A DNA stretch of 64,000 bases from Paenibacillus mendelii (GTDB taxonomy: Bacteria > Bacillota > Bacilli > Paenibacillales > Paenibacillaceae), in assembly GCF_024498075.1 (NCBI RefSeq), contig NZ_JANHOF010000016.1, positions 78,913-142,912 of the forward strand. Direction: 5' to 3'. How positions within the stretch are numbered: the first letter of the stretch is position 1; every line of letters begins with the position of its first letter. This document shows, in pieces, positions 35,930 through 44,761 of this stretch. A program made the translations under genes and the position numbers. The notes under the pieces were generated by a model. That model saw only the letters and a list, made by a program, of their open reading frames with translations, was not told the DNA's origin and made no database searches.

Positions 35930-36412
35930 TTAATCCTTATTTTTGATATAGAATAAAATTCCTGCCCGATCCACAGCCGAAAACTGTAAAGGATCCTCAT
36001 TCATTAATCGGCGCACTTCTTCGACAGACACCCATCTGATATCCTTCGTTTCGTCGCCAATCTCCAGCAGCTCCCCTTCCGCTTTGCAGCGGAAATACAG
36101 TCCCACGGAATCAATTGACCCTTTGGTCGTCTGATACGCCCCGAAGGGACGAATACATTCCACTTCAAATTCCGGATCTATTCCGACTGTATCGATTCTT
36201 GTGTCCAGGCCTTCGATTTCTATGACGTCAAGACCTGTCTCTTCCTTAACTTCCCTTATTAAGGCATGTACGAAAGATTCATAGGGCTCAATTCTTCCTC
36301 CTGGAAGCTCGATTCGCTGGGGTCCACCCGGCTTGTTTCGTGTTTGAACGATAATTTCGGTTGTACCCTTGGAATTCCGTTCAATAATTGCACGCGAATT
36401 TACTAGAAACAT
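35930..36412 (-). CDS. Nudix hydrolase
   Basis: A 160-residue Nudix protein. The box reads GGRIEPYESFVHALIREVKEETGL near residues 38-61, fully matching GX5EX7REUXEEXGU, after IVQTRNKPGGPQRIELPGG. The C-terminal half has VGLYFRCKAEG and DIRWVSVEEVRRL. The start overlaps by 10 bases the end of the broken methyltransferase gene. Substrate unknown. Confidence 0.9.
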   Translation of the reverse strand: MFLVNSRAIIERNSKGTTEIIVQTRNKPGGPQRIELPGGRIEPYESFVHALIREVKEETGLDVIEIEGLDTRIDTVGIDPEFEVECIRPFGAYQTTKGSIDSVGLYFRCKAEGELLEIGDETKDIRWVSVEEVRRLMNEDPLQFSAVDRAGILFYIKNKD

Positions 36413-36943
36413 TTGAATACACCGCCCTTGTCCAATGTGATCAATCTCATGAATCCAGAGCCACCGTATTGTTCATCGCTTTGATACCCCGTTAACGCGA
36501 GCTTGGAATTCCTTAGTTCTTCTTCCAGATCACCATCCGTAAACCAACGCACATACCCTTCTCCTTGTGGAAAACAATCGCCACGCTCTATAGTCGGGAA
36601 CCTTGATGCCGGTGACTTCCTGTAATCCTCGTCAACAGCATCATCTATACACTCATCCGGGACAATGTTCTGCGTAACCAGACAAATTCCACCAGGCTTC
36701 AATAAGCGGTATAAGTGATCCAGATAGTTATTTCGAAGCTCTTTCGTCGGAATATAGCACAACACCTTAAAACAAATGATGACGTCAAAGCTATTTTCTT
36801 CAAAAGGATAATTAAACTCGCTCACATACCTATAATCAACTTCGATATTGTAATTAGGCATCCGCATAATGATTCAGCTGCTCGGGTTTATTAAACCAAT
36901 TCACAACGGACTCCAGTAAATAGTGCTGTTCCTTGGAAATCAT
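36403..36943 (-). pseudogene. Class I SAM-dependent methyltransferase with internal deletion
   Basis: A methyltransferase gene in two pieces. From the ATG at 36943 (GGTGGTAGGG ribosome-like tract upstream) the frame reads ISKEQHYLLESVVNWFNKP and EQLNHYADA, then stops. In another frame, from about 36860, the C-terminal half continues with YRYVSEFNYPFEENSFDVIICFKVL, HLYRLLKPGGICLVTQNI and the rest of the fold down to 36403. The piece normally between them, containing the SAM-binding motif I (a GxGxG loop) and motif II, is absent, roughly 60-70 residues. So this is an internal deletion with a frame change, not a sequencing slip, and the product cannot bind SAM. Confidence 0.78.
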
Positions 36944-37040
36944 TCCCTACCACCGCCTACGATCGTCGATTTGATGCAACCCTTAAAAATGTTTCCTCGG
37001 AAAGCCGGAAGCTAGAATGATAAATCCATCCGATTCGATG

Positions 37041-37069
37041 AAAAAAGACCGCTGAACCATAAGCGGTCT
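37041..37069 (-). terminator. Terminator of the GyrI-like gene
   Basis: AGACCGCT and AGCGGTCT form a clean 8-bp stem with a GAACCATA-type loop; the plus-strand A-run at 37041-37046 gives U residues after the stem in the minus direction. It lies about 30 bases past the stop. Confidence 0.78.
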
Positions 37070-37097
37070 GTGATACTAACGCCTAATTAAGGTAAGA

Positions 37098-37595
37098 TCA
37101 ATTCTCCAGATCGACAGGACCGAATACCTCTATTGAGATCCACTCTGGGATGCCATCCTGATCGAAGGGATACTTCTCCAACACCATGCCATCTTCCTTA
37201 TGGGACATTTGATGCTCCTGCCTGTATGCAGCAAGAACTGCATAGGGGTCAGTACCTCCCGGATGCGGCCCTTCATAGCTAACCTTGGTATACTTCCCCT
37301 TGGGAACCGTGAAACCCATCATTCCATCCGGAATTTCTGCTAATTCACTCACCTCTAAGCAATAAAAGTAAGTAAACATTACTTCACAGCTGTACCACGG
37401 CGCCCAGTAAAGCTCAGGATTGACGGGATGCTTGATTTCGCCTTTCCGCTCCAAGAACAGCTCTTTCGTTTTCCCTATTTTGCTGTAATCGCCATCCTTG
37501 AAGGAAACGATGACCGGAATACCTACCATCTTCATTTCATCGAGTTGGACCAGTTCTACCTCTCCAGTTATCCCCTTGACCAATGGATTGCTCAA
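37098..37595 (-). CDS. GyrI-like / effector-binding domain protein
   Basis: A 165-residue stand-alone protein of the GyrI-like small-molecule-binding (SHS2) fold, the same domain that forms the effector part of AraC-type regulators such as Rob and of MerR-type BmrR. Recognisable are the opening strand VELVQLDEMKMVGIPV, the central MGFTVPKGKYTKVSYEG and the C-terminal PEWISIEVFGPVD. There is no DNA-binding domain. Members bind or hydrolyse lipophilic compounds; the ligand is unknown. It stands alone with its own terminator. Confidence 0.82.
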   Translation of the reverse strand: MSNPLVKGITGEVELVQLDEMKMVGIPVIVSFKDGDYSKIGKTKELFLERKGEIKHPVNPELYWAPWYSCEVMFTYFYCLEVSELAEIPDGMMGFTVPKGKYTKVSYEGPHPGGTDPYAVLAAYRQEHQMSHKEDGMVLEKYPFDQDGIPEWISIEVFGPVDLEN

Positions 37596-37723
37596 CGTCC
37601 ATCACAGCTCCTCATGAAAGGATCACAAGACAATAGCACTACCAAATGAACCACATTTACCCATTTAATATACCGTACACATGTTCTACTTGTAAACCGT
37701 TTCCTTTTTTAATCTAGAAGCTC

Positions 37724-38257
37724 TCATTCGTCATCAATTATCGGTTTATTGGTTTGTTTATAATAGAGTACGGTTTCGTGCAATTCACCACTGGAGGACC
37801 TCGCATAATTCGGGATACGACCCGCTTCGATGTATCCCATGGATCGGTAGAGTAAGTTCGAAGGATCACCCGATCTCGTATCTAAAATCAATAAAGATCT
37901 GCTCTCTTCCTTTGCTCTGTCCTCTGCAGCCTGCATGAGTAATCGTGCGATCCCGCTTCTTCGGGAACTTGGATGGACCATCAACTTAGCTACCTCAGCG
38001 CGGTGGGTCGAATTCGGCTTCATGGCCAAGTGCAATTGAATGGTTCCTACGAGCCGTCCTTCCCTCATCGCTGCCCAAACCATCACGTCTGGCGCTATCA
38101 CTTGTTCCCAATATTTCATCGCATCCTTATAGCCTAGCGGCGATAAAAATCCTAGCGATGCCCCATCCTCAACCACATGGATTAGCAACTCTGCTAATTG
38201 TTCGCAAATGACCGGTTCCATGGATAGGATTTCCTGTATGGTGACTTCATCTTTCAT
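37724..38257 (-). CDS. GNAT family N-acetyltransferase
   Basis: A 177-residue GNAT acetyltransferase. Motif A is AEVAKLMVHPSSRRSGIARLLMQAAED near residues 90-115, with the RRSGIA acetyl-CoA loop, followed by LLILDTRSGDPSNLLYRSMGYIEAG (motif B). The frame is open to 38320, but the ATG at 38257 has AAAGGATGG 5-8 bases upstream and the longer version would overlap the next gene. The substrate is unknown. It follows another GNAT gene in the same orientation. Confidence 0.87.
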   Translation of the reverse strand: MKDEVTIQEILSMEPVICEQLAELLIHVVEDGASLGFLSPLGYKDAMKYWEQVIAPDVMVWAAMREGRLVGTIQLHLAMKPNSTHRAEVAKLMVHPSSRRSGIARLLMQAAEDRAKEESRSLLILDTRSGDPSNLLYRSMGYIEAGRIPNYARSSSGELHETVLYYKQTNKPIIDDE

Positions 38258-38316
38258 GCTGACCATCCTTTGACAATTAGTTTGATCGAACTTGGGGGTG
38301 TCTAATTGATGCGCTC

Positions 38317-38844
38317 TCACAGCCTTTTCAGCATATGGATATCATGCGGTTCTAATTGGAATAATTCCGGATCAACCTCGCTTGTTATTTCACTTCCGCA
38401 ATTACGATAGAAATGAACGGCTGACTCTGTTTCTGTGGACGAGATATATAAAAACTTCGCCCCTCTATCCACAGCTTCCCGGCTTAACGCATCCATTATA
38501 TGTCTACCGATTCCCTGTCTTCGGTAATTCCTGGATACATACATCAGATCCACTTGCAGCTGATCCTGATCCTTTCCTCTGAATTGGTTGGCTAACACAC
38601 CAAATCCGACAAGAAGCTCCCCGTCGAATGCGCCATATGCTTTGCCGCCTTTTTCTAATTGATGCTTAAAGCGCTGGATGAGCTCCTCGACCTGTTCGGA
38701 ATCCCAAGTATCGCATTCATGCCCTGCTTTTATTTCTTGCAGTACACCCTCATTCATTTGATAGTATCGTTCAATAAGCTCAGATCGATCGATGTCGCGT
38801 ATCCTGTCTGCGTCGATAAGCTGTAATTCTCTATAAAAAATCAT
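38317..38844 (-). CDS. GNAT family N-acetyltransferase
   Basis: A 175-residue GNAT protein. The acetyl-CoA loop is NYRRQGIGRHIMDALSREA near residues 110-128 after the strand QVDLMYVS, with ESAVHFYRNCGSEIT as motif B. The N-terminal 60 residues are longer and more helical than in the minimal fold. It lies 32 bases after the adenylate-kinase-like gene and 59 bases before the next GNAT. Not closely related to its neighbour apart from the fold. Substrate unknown. Confidence 0.87.
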   Translation of the reverse strand: MIFYRELQLIDADRIRDIDRSELIERYYQMNEGVLQEIKAGHECDTWDSEQVEELIQRFKHQLEKGGKAYGAFDGELLVGFGVLANQFRGKDQDQLQVDLMYVSRNYRRQGIGRHIMDALSREAVDRGAKFLYISSTETESAVHFYRNCGSEITSEVDPELFQLEPHDIHMLKRL

Positions 38845-38876
38845 TCATGAATCCTCCTCGACCTTGAGTATTTGGA

Positions 38877-39500
38877 TCAACTCCGCATCAATTGTTCGAT
38901 TCCTTGCGAGCCGTCGATCACACGCAAGCTGCCTTCGGATTGATAGAAGGCAGTTAGCTGCATGATTAAATCCTTATTTATTCTCAGACGCTCTTGGACC
39001 GTAGCTTCATTATCATCCTCTCGCCGCTTTAAATTTCCGTCACACTGATCACAGCGGCTCACGATTCTTGGCGGTTGGTAAACGACATGATAGGCTGCTC
39101 CACATTGTTCACAGGTTCTCCTGCCGGTTAACCTCTCCATCAAAAGCGCTTCCTTTACATCCACGTAGATAACAACGTCTATTTTCTTGCAATGAGCTTG
39201 CATGAAATCCTTCAAAGCCTGAGCTTGAGCGATATTTCTTGGAAATCCATCAAGTAAACATCCATTCGCACAGTCCGCATTTAATAATCGATTCTTGGTA
39301 ATTCCAATTGTTAGTTCGTCAGGAACCAACTCACCCTTAATCATATACTTCTTGGCTACAAGGCCTAATTCCGTACGGTTGTCAGCCGCTTGTCGCAACA
39401 TCTCTCCCGTTGAAACGTAAGGAATTCGCAGATGCTCCATAATAATCTTGGCCTGAGTGCCTTTACCTGCACCGGGCAGCCCCAGTAAGACCACATTCAT
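38877..39500 (-). CDS. adk: Adenylate kinase (second copy, zinc-binding LID)
   Basis: A 207-residue adenylate kinase: P-loop GLPGAGKGTQA at residues 7-17, the AMP-binding STGEMLR and DGFPRN motifs, and a LID domain with four cysteines (CEQC and CDQC) that would bind zinc, as in Gram-positive Adk. It transfers phosphate between ATP and AMP in the cytoplasm. The housekeeping adk of Firmicutes lies in the ribosomal protein operon beside secY and map; none of those is here, so this is probably a paralogue. It is a little shorter at the C-terminus than typical Adk (about 215). It sits in a cluster of Nudix and GNAT genes. Confidence 0.85.
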   Translation of the reverse strand: MNVVLLGLPGAGKGTQAKIIMEHLRIPYVSTGEMLRQAADNRTELGLVAKKYMIKGELVPDELTIGITKNRLLNADCANGCLLDGFPRNIAQAQALKDFMQAHCKKIDVVIYVDVKEALLMERLTGRRTCEQCGAAYHVVYQPPRIVSRCDQCDGNLKRREDDNEATVQERLRINKDLIMQLTAFYQSEGSLRVIDGSQGIEQLMRS

Positions 39501-39661
39501 TGTCTAGTCTCCTTTATGATAGAAATACAACGGGCAATGGCCCAATCCCTTCAACAAGTGATAGGATTAGGCGATTGTCATGCAAATAGATTCAAATGCG
39601 AATACTTTCCATAGCCCTACGAGGCTGCTCGCTTATTTCGGTATCAACATGCCCACACGAG

Positions 39662-41179
39662 TCAGCTCTCTTTCTTAGCAAGGGGACGGAGATCACTAGG
39701 CTGTTGATTCGTCAAAGAACGGAATTTCACGATACGATGAAAGGTCAAATAATTGGCATTATGATAATTGGCTGCGCCGTTAATCGCCGTTCGCGATGCG
39801 AACAGCAGGTCTTCCCCCTTAACGAACCAGTCCACGTACTGGAAACCTACCTTTGTATAGTCCTCCGGCCAGTCATTGCGCTCATAGTCCAATATATCCT
39901 TCACTACCTGCCACTGTTCCATATCGGGCGAACAGACAAGCGACAACACATTCCGCTGTCCGACATGGGCGACATACCGGTTGACGAGCGACCAATAAAG
40001 TCCGGAAGGGGCATCGTAATAAACGGAAAACTTGCTGTTGTTGTTAGGAAAATCGATGACTTTGCCAAATGATGGCGAGGCTTCCGGCAAAGCGGGGTCG
40101 ATCTCCAAATAAATAGCCTTACCAAACTCCTCTGAAGCTCCGTAGCACTCATACCGCAGCAGACTGACTAACCGGTTATCGGGCATTTTGACGACGTTAC
40201 CTTCCAATAAATTCGTGCGTATGCCTCCCTTGACCGCTCCCTCCCAACTGCTGTCATACGGCAGGAAGGGTGTAGCGATCCAGCTTGCGGCATCGAGGAG
40301 ATTGGAATCGACTGAGGCCGAGATGACGCCGGATGCATGCCGTCCTTTGATATGCCAAGAGCCATAATCGATTGCTGTCCATAGGCGTCCGTTGTGGATC
40401 GTTACCGGCATCGACGATTTGTGCGGCCCACCCGTTTCTCTGGAACCTCCTTCGATCAGACAAGTAGGTGCTGACCAAGTCTCGCCCCCGTCGTCGGAGC
40501 GGCCAATTAATAAATCGCCGTACTCTGTACTCGTTGCCAGCATATAGAGACGCTCTTGATGCACGAACAGCTTCCCCCAGAAGCAAGGATACAGGTCGGC
40601 GATGAACGTCCATGTCTCGCCATTATCTTCAGAGCGAAACACTTTGCTCAGGTTCTGCCCGGCATTCCCCCAATAGACATCGTGGGACGCTACCAGCCGG
40701 CCGTCGGGCAATTCCACGATGGATGGACTGGCTGGCGATCGGCCTGAGAAGCCGTAGGCATAATCCTCAGGATGAATGTAGTTGATCACCGTTCCCGGTA
40801 CGGGCCCCGCGCAAAATAGTCTCAAAGCACTTTCCGCAACCGGCTCATCTGTAGCGGCACGGACAGCCGTCACCGTCAGCTCGTAATCAACTCCGTTCTC
40901 AAGCCCCTCAATAATAGCATGCGGCATGCGGCTGTTATGTGCAACAACCGTTTTTTCACCATTACCGCGCAATCCGTAAGAGATCCGGTAGGCTAGACCC
41001 CCACCTTCTAAAGATGACATGTCCCCTTGATACTGCCAATCCAATTCAACCCTGCCATCCCCAGGCGCTAGGCGGGTAATATGCAGCTCCGTTCCCGCAG
41101 CTTCTTCGCTCCCCGCAAAATTGTACAGCTCGCTGGCCCGCAGAAAGTTCCAAGGCCGATCCATCTCGCTTTGTTGCAT
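39662..41179 (-). CDS. Sialidase-like (BNR/Asp-box) protein with N-terminal fibronectin-like domain
   Basis: A 505-residue protein with no signal peptide. Residues about 25-125 look like a fibronectin type III domain (ELDWQYQG, AYRISYG, GLENGVDYELTVTAVR). The rest is a six-bladed propeller of the sialidase/neuraminidase type with Asp boxes SEDNGETW (near 185) and SDDGGETW (near 230), PSIVELPDGRLVASHDVYWG at the first blade and NVVKMPDNRLVSLLR later. The classical arginine triad of true sialidases is not obvious, so the substrate may not be sialic acid. AAGGAGG lies 8 bases before the ATG. A striking palindrome at 41276 upstream may control it. It is flanked by unrelated small enzymes. Confidence 0.72.
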   Translation of the reverse strand: MQQSEMDRPWNFLRASELYNFAGSEEAAGTELHITRLAPGDGRVELDWQYQGDMSSLEGGGLAYRISYGLRGNGEKTVVAHNSRMPHAIIEGLENGVDYELTVTAVRAATDEPVAESALRLFCAGPVPGTVINYIHPEDYAYGFSGRSPASPSIVELPDGRLVASHDVYWGNAGQNLSKVFRSEDNGETWTFIADLYPCFWGKLFVHQERLYMLATSTEYGDLLIGRSDDGGETWSAPTCLIEGGSRETGGPHKSSMPVTIHNGRLWTAIDYGSWHIKGRHASGVISASVDSNLLDAASWIATPFLPYDSSWEGAVKGGIRTNLLEGNVVKMPDNRLVSLLRYECYGASEEFGKAIYLEIDPALPEASPSFGKVIDFPNNNSKFSVYYDAPSGLYWSLVNRYVAHVGQRNVLSLVCSPDMEQWQVVKDILDYERNDWPEDYTKVGFQYVDWFVKGEDLLFASRTAINGAANYHNANYLTFHRIVKFRSLTNQQPSDLRPLAKKES

Positions 41180-41401
41180 GTCTTCTCCTCCTTATTCATC
41201 CCGCGGCATCACATTGCACGATGAACCTGGACAACGGCCCTTATCGGGAGACTGCCCATTCGTCTCACGGATTATCGTTCTATATTATAGAACGTCGTTG
41301 TCTATTATAGATCAATTATTTAGATGATACCTCAAGAAGGTGGATCGAGCAACAGAATTTCATAGGATATTACGAGTGCAGCTTATGAGTATTAAGTAAA
41401 T
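41180..41401. promoter_or_regulatory. Intergenic region before the sialidase-like gene
   Basis: This AT-rich gap separates the sialidase-like gene from the GNAT gene upstream. It contains the 19-bp palindrome (41276-41294) and further TATTATAGA-like copies after it. No gene is visible. Confidence 0.45.
41276..41294. promoter_or_regulatory. Perfect 19-bp palindrome, candidate operator
   Basis: CGTTCTATA and TATAGAACG flank a single T (41285), giving a perfect palindrome with 9-bp arms about 97 bases upstream of the sialidase-like start. A related TCTATTATAGA follows at about 41301-41311. Odd-centred A/T-rich palindromes like this suit GntR- or IclR-type repressors, but no such gene is adjacent. 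Confidence 0.55.
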
Positions 41402-41866
41402 TCAATTTTTGATATGTTGAAGTTTCATGTTCGTGTAGTACGGCTTGAAGCCGAGACTTTCCCAGAATCTTCTGCCTGCATCATTGCTTTCTAATACATC
41501 GAGAATTAGCGCCGCTGACTTAGGGAAGACATCTGCTCTCAGTTTAATAACCCCCTCTCTCCCAAGCCCTCTCCCCCGGAATGGCTTTCTAATGAAGTAT
41601 TGTCTTAAATAGATTTCTTCTTTGGCACTGTCATAAGCATTCTTGCGTTCTTGATATAGCCCATAACCAATGATTTCTTCTTTACATACGAGCAGCATGG
41701 CTTTCCAATCGCTGCTTATGAAATCACTCATCCGATTGTAAAGCTCTCCATAATCCATCCGATTTTCGCTTTGTTCATCCCTAATCAGTTCCTGATTCAT
41801 TTCCGTGAGTACCCGAATATGTTCCGAGCCCGCTTGTTTCAATACCAATTCTTCGATCTCATTCAC
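41402..41866 (-). CDS. GNAT family N-acetyltransferase
   Basis: A 154-residue GNAT protein. Motif A is YLRQYFIRKPFRGRGLGREGVIKLRADVF near residues 84-112, with the RGRGLGR acetyl-CoA loop, and LDVLESNDAGRRFWESLGFKPYYTNMKL as motif B. Its ATG overlaps the stop of the frameshifted Nudix gene by 4 bases, so the two were probably translated together. Substrate unknown. Confidence 0.88.
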   Translation of the reverse strand: MNEIEELVLKQAGSEHIRVLTEMNQELIRDEQSENRMDYGELYNRMSDFISSDWKAMLLVCKEEIIGYGLYQERKNAYDSAKEEIYLRQYFIRKPFRGRGLGREGVIKLRADVFPKSAALILDVLESNDAGRRFWESLGFKPYYTNMKLQHIKN

Positions 41867-42338
41867 CCTCTTGACTCCTTGAGATCATAAAACCTCAATA
41901 GTTCTTGATCGATTTCATCTATATATCCAATCTCTTTATTCCCATCCCAGAACACGATGTCAGTCGCCTCTTCATTCTTCAGAAACGGCCTTTCGTTTAC
42001 AATTGAGGTACTGAACAAGCCTCCATACTCTGTCTTTCCATTCTTTAACCTGAACTTCATCAACCCGTTAAATTCCATTCTGTTGGCCATTTGGTTTGTT
42101 CTTCTAACATTTCTCTCATTGCGCATTGTTGAAGACTTTCTCCGGGTTCAAGAATACCGCCAGGCAATTCCCAATGCTGCTTCCAGTTATTAAATAAGAG
42201 CAAGAATCCGTCTGCGTTTCTTGCCACCACTAACGCATGCGTAATCGGGAAATCCAGCTTTATTTGATCTACTTGATCTTCTGCGACGACGATTAACTCC
42301 TCAAAAATATCCCCATTTTGGTTGATACAAATGGTCAT
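41863..42338 (-). pseudogene. Nudix hydrolase, frameshifted inside the Nudix box
   Basis: From the ATG at 42338 (GGGGAG 8 bases upstream) the protein reads TICINQNGDIFEELIVVAE and GGILEPGESLQQCAMREMLEE, the first part of a Nudix box, then shifts frame. The natural continuation TNQMANRMEFNGLMKF, KTEYGGLFSTSIVNERPF and the C-terminus to 41863 lies in another frame. Adding one T/A to the two-base run at plus-strand 42099-42100 restores REMLEETNQMANRMEF without a break. As deposited, the first product is 95 residues long and ends just after the catalytic helix. Single-base loss or sequencing error. Confidence 0.8.
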
Positions 42339-42355
42339 TTTGAACACTCCCCATA

Positions 42356-42976
42356 TTAGGTATTACTACTTATTAAATTAATAATATCTTTGTAATAAGA
42401 GATTCCGTGAGGAACAAAGTTATCTTTCCCTACCATTTTATTGACTGGAACCTTGGTCCCGGCATGATCGGTTTCATATCCTTTCACGTTAATTTCATCT
42501 CCCCCACCTAACCACAGTGCAAGAAAGCTCTCGAAATCGGCTCTTACAATCCCTGAAACCTCCTCTTGTTGGAGTTTAAAGTCATCAAAGGTAATTTCAC
42601 TGACGTATAGAAAAACGTTAGCCAGTTCCTTATCAATAAAGTCTTCTCTGGTCACGGAGTAATGGAGAACGCCTAACGGTATTAACTGGCTCATAGCAAC
42701 TTCGATACCTAACTCTTCTTCTATCTCTCGTACACCATCATTAACGGTCTCATGAGCTAACAAATGTCCAGCCGCTGTAATATCGAGCAGATTCGGATAA
42801 TCCTTTTTGAATGGACTGCGAATTTGGAGATAGATATACTGTATGTCTTCCTCTCTGTGTACGAACCAACAATGGATGGCTTCATGCCAGTGTCCCAACC
42901 GATGAACTTCTTCACGCGTGGCGACCCCCAGCTCTTTCCCGTGCCCATCGAATACCTTTAATACTTCATTATTCAT
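42356..42976 (-). CDS. Nudix hydrolase, isopentenyl-diphosphate isomerase-like
   Basis: A 206-residue Nudix protein of the group that resembles type 1 isopentenyl-diphosphate isomerase. It opens with LKVFDGHGKELGVATREEVHRLGHWHEAIHCWF, typical of that branch, has DITAAGHLLAHETVNDGVREIEEELGI as the Nudix box (near 64-90), then YVSEITFDDFKLQQEEVSGI. Members hydrolyse nucleotide or other diphosphates; true isomerase residues are not apparent, so the substrate is unknown. It lies 17 bases before the frameshifted Nudix gene. Confidence 0.88.
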   Translation of the reverse strand: MNNEVLKVFDGHGKELGVATREEVHRLGHWHEAIHCWFVHREEDIQYIYLQIRSPFKKDYPNLLDITAAGHLLAHETVNDGVREIEEELGIEVAMSQLIPLGVLHYSVTREDFIDKELANVFLYVSEITFDDFKLQQEEVSGIVRADFESFLALWLGGGDEINVKGYETDHAGTKVPVNKMVGKDNFVPHGISYYKDIINLISSNT

Positions 42977-42999
42977 TCTTGTTCTCCCTTCAGTTCAAC

Positions 43000-43848
43000 C
43001 TATCCCCATATGCCTAAAGTAATAATGCCCATCGTAATCAGGATTGATGAAATCAACCGTCTTCTGCCTTGCTTTTCCCGCAGGATGAATATTCCCATTA
43101 TTGTTCCGAATACAGTCCCGATCTCACGCATCGGAGCAAGTTGTGCTAATGGTCCGAGAGATAAGGCAAATAAGAAAAGCAGGTACCCCGCAGGTGCGAG
43201 CAGTCCCCCCAGCAATATGATCCTCCAGTTGACACTCAGTTCCTTCCTTATGCCCTGCGAGGTGAACGCGGCCCACGAAAGAACCAGCAAATTCCCGACA
43301 TTCGTTGCCTCATTTAACACGACGGCTGAAACATAATTTAAAGCAACCTTATCGACTACAATGTAACTGGCGATGCAGACTCCCACGGCTAATGCCAATA
43401 AAGGCGCTTTTAATGAAGGAGATTCCCGACGCTTGAAATTCAAATTACTCAACAGCGCTATTCCAACAACAATGGTGATCACACCGATCCATCCGAGTGC
43501 AGTTAACTTCTCATGAAGCAGCGAAACACCTAATAAGGGAACCAATAGCGGGCTGGTGCCTCTCATTATTGGATAGACCTGTGATAAATCCCCTACTGTA
43601 TACACAGCTGCCAATAACTTGATGTATAGTCCGTGCAGGAACATGGACGCAAGTATAATCCACCAGCCTGTACTCGTTATTGAAGCGCTATCCCACTCCA
43701 TGATCGTCCACGGCAAAAATATAATTATAGCCACCAGCTGGCAAAACCATAGGAAAATGTTTTTGTTCATGCTTCTCTTCGTATACAGGTTCCAGACGGA
43801 GTGAAGGAACCCTGAACCCAGCACGAGTAAGATGGCTAAACTAAACAT
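43000..43848 (-). CDS. EamA-family (DMT) transporter
   Basis: A 282-residue membrane protein with ten predicted helices in two EamA repeats, the drug/metabolite transporter fold. The first helix is AILLVLGSGFLHSVWNLYTKRS; the first repeat ends with VYPIMRGTSPLLVPLLGVSLLHEKL and the second with MREIGTVFGTIMGIFILREKQG, the usual repeat ends. The ATG at 43848 is chosen because AAGGGGG lies 8 bases upstream. The substrate is unknown, probably an amine or metabolite exported with protons. Confidence 0.88.
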   Translation of the reverse strand: MFSLAILLVLGSGFLHSVWNLYTKRSMNKNIFLWFCQLVAIIIFLPWTIMEWDSASITSTGWWIILASMFLHGLYIKLLAAVYTVGDLSQVYPIMRGTSPLLVPLLGVSLLHEKLTALGWIGVITIVVGIALLSNLNFKRRESPSLKAPLLALAVGVCIASYIVVDKVALNYVSAVVLNEATNVGNLLVLSWAAFTSQGIRKELSVNWRIILLGGLLAPAGYLLFLFALSLGPLAQLAPMREIGTVFGTIMGIFILREKQGRRRLISSILITMGIITLGIWG

Positions 43849-43926
43849 GGTCCTAGCCCCCTTCACATGCTTAAGTTAAATCAATATTTTACCACATTTT
43901 ACCTTATATCGCGTATACCCATTTAA

Positions 43927-43959
43927 CAAAAATAACCCCCCCATATTAGAAGGGGGGCT
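43927..43959 (-). terminator. Terminator of the phosphoesterase gene
   Basis: In the minus direction AGCCCCCCTT and GGGGGGGT fold around a short AT-rich loop, followed by TATTTTT. It lies 16 bases beyond the stop of the phosphoesterase at 43975. Confidence 0.72.
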
Positions 43960-43974
43960 AGAACCACTATATGC

Positions 43975-44721
43975 TTATGTCAGCTGCTTCAGAGCATTGT
44001 ATGGATAACGCGCTGTTCGGTGCGCGTATTCAAAAGCTGCAATGTCAGGCATGTTCCGTTCTCTTGCAATCTCGAGGGCAGATTCAAGATCATAGGTTAC
44101 TCTTCTTAACTGAACCGCAATGTCACTCTTATTAAAATCTACAATGGCATAACTAGCTCGATTATCGCCATCGAATAGTCCGATACTACCGCAATTGACA
44201 TGCAATCGCCCTCTTCCTTGTCTTGCAAAGGCATGGTGTACATGTCCGTATAAAACTAGTTTGGTATGCTCGTATTTATTCAAGCTATCAAGCTCGTCCA
44301 ATGGCGCCCATGGATACACAACATTCACCAAGGAATTAGGGCCCGCATGATACATTTCCGTAGGAACCTCTTCAAATTCGCAGGATAACTCAACCGGTAG
44401 ATTGGATAACCAGATTTGATCTTCCTTCGCTGTTCTTTCACAATCATACTCATACGCACGCAACACCAGCTCTTGTTTGTAATTACTTGGCACCCAGCCG
44501 GGTTCCGGAAATTTGGTAAACATATCATCGTAATTTCCACGAATAACGGCCAGCGGCTTGAGCGATCGAACCATATGAATACACTCGCTCGGCTGAGGTC
44601 CCCGCATCACAATATCGCCAAGAAAAACAACGGCATCCGGGCTTTGACTGTGAAGGTCATGAATCACTGCTTCGAAGGCAGTTGCATTCCCATGCGTATC
44701 TGAGAGAACAGCTAGCCGCAT
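43975..44721 (-). CDS. Calcineurin-like metallophosphoesterase (YfcE/MJ0936 type)
   Basis: A 248-residue metal-dependent phosphoesterase. The fold motifs are in order: LSDTHGN (D-x-H), VFLGDIVMRGPQP (GD), GNYDD (GN-D in place of the common GNHD) and YGHVHHAF (GHxH). It probably cleaves phosphodiesters or phosphomonoesters in the cytoplasm. The ATG at 44721 follows GGGAGGT by 8 bases, better than the TTG one codon upstream. It belongs to the small-enzyme run and has its own terminator. Confidence 0.9.
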   Translation of the reverse strand: MRLAVLSDTHGNATAFEAVIHDLHSQSPDAVVFLGDIVMRGPQPSECIHMVRSLKPLAVIRGNYDDMFTKFPEPGWVPSNYKQELVLRAYEYDCERTAKEDQIWLSNLPVELSCEFEEVPTEMYHAGPNSLVNVVYPWAPLDELDSLNKYEHTKLVLYGHVHHAFARQGRGRLHVNCGSIGLFDGDNRASYAIVDFNKSDIAVQLRRVTYDLESALEIARERNMPDIAAFEYAHRTARYPYNALKQLT

Positions 44722-44761
44722 CAACTAGTACCTCCCGATCATGTATTTTTAACAGCTGATC

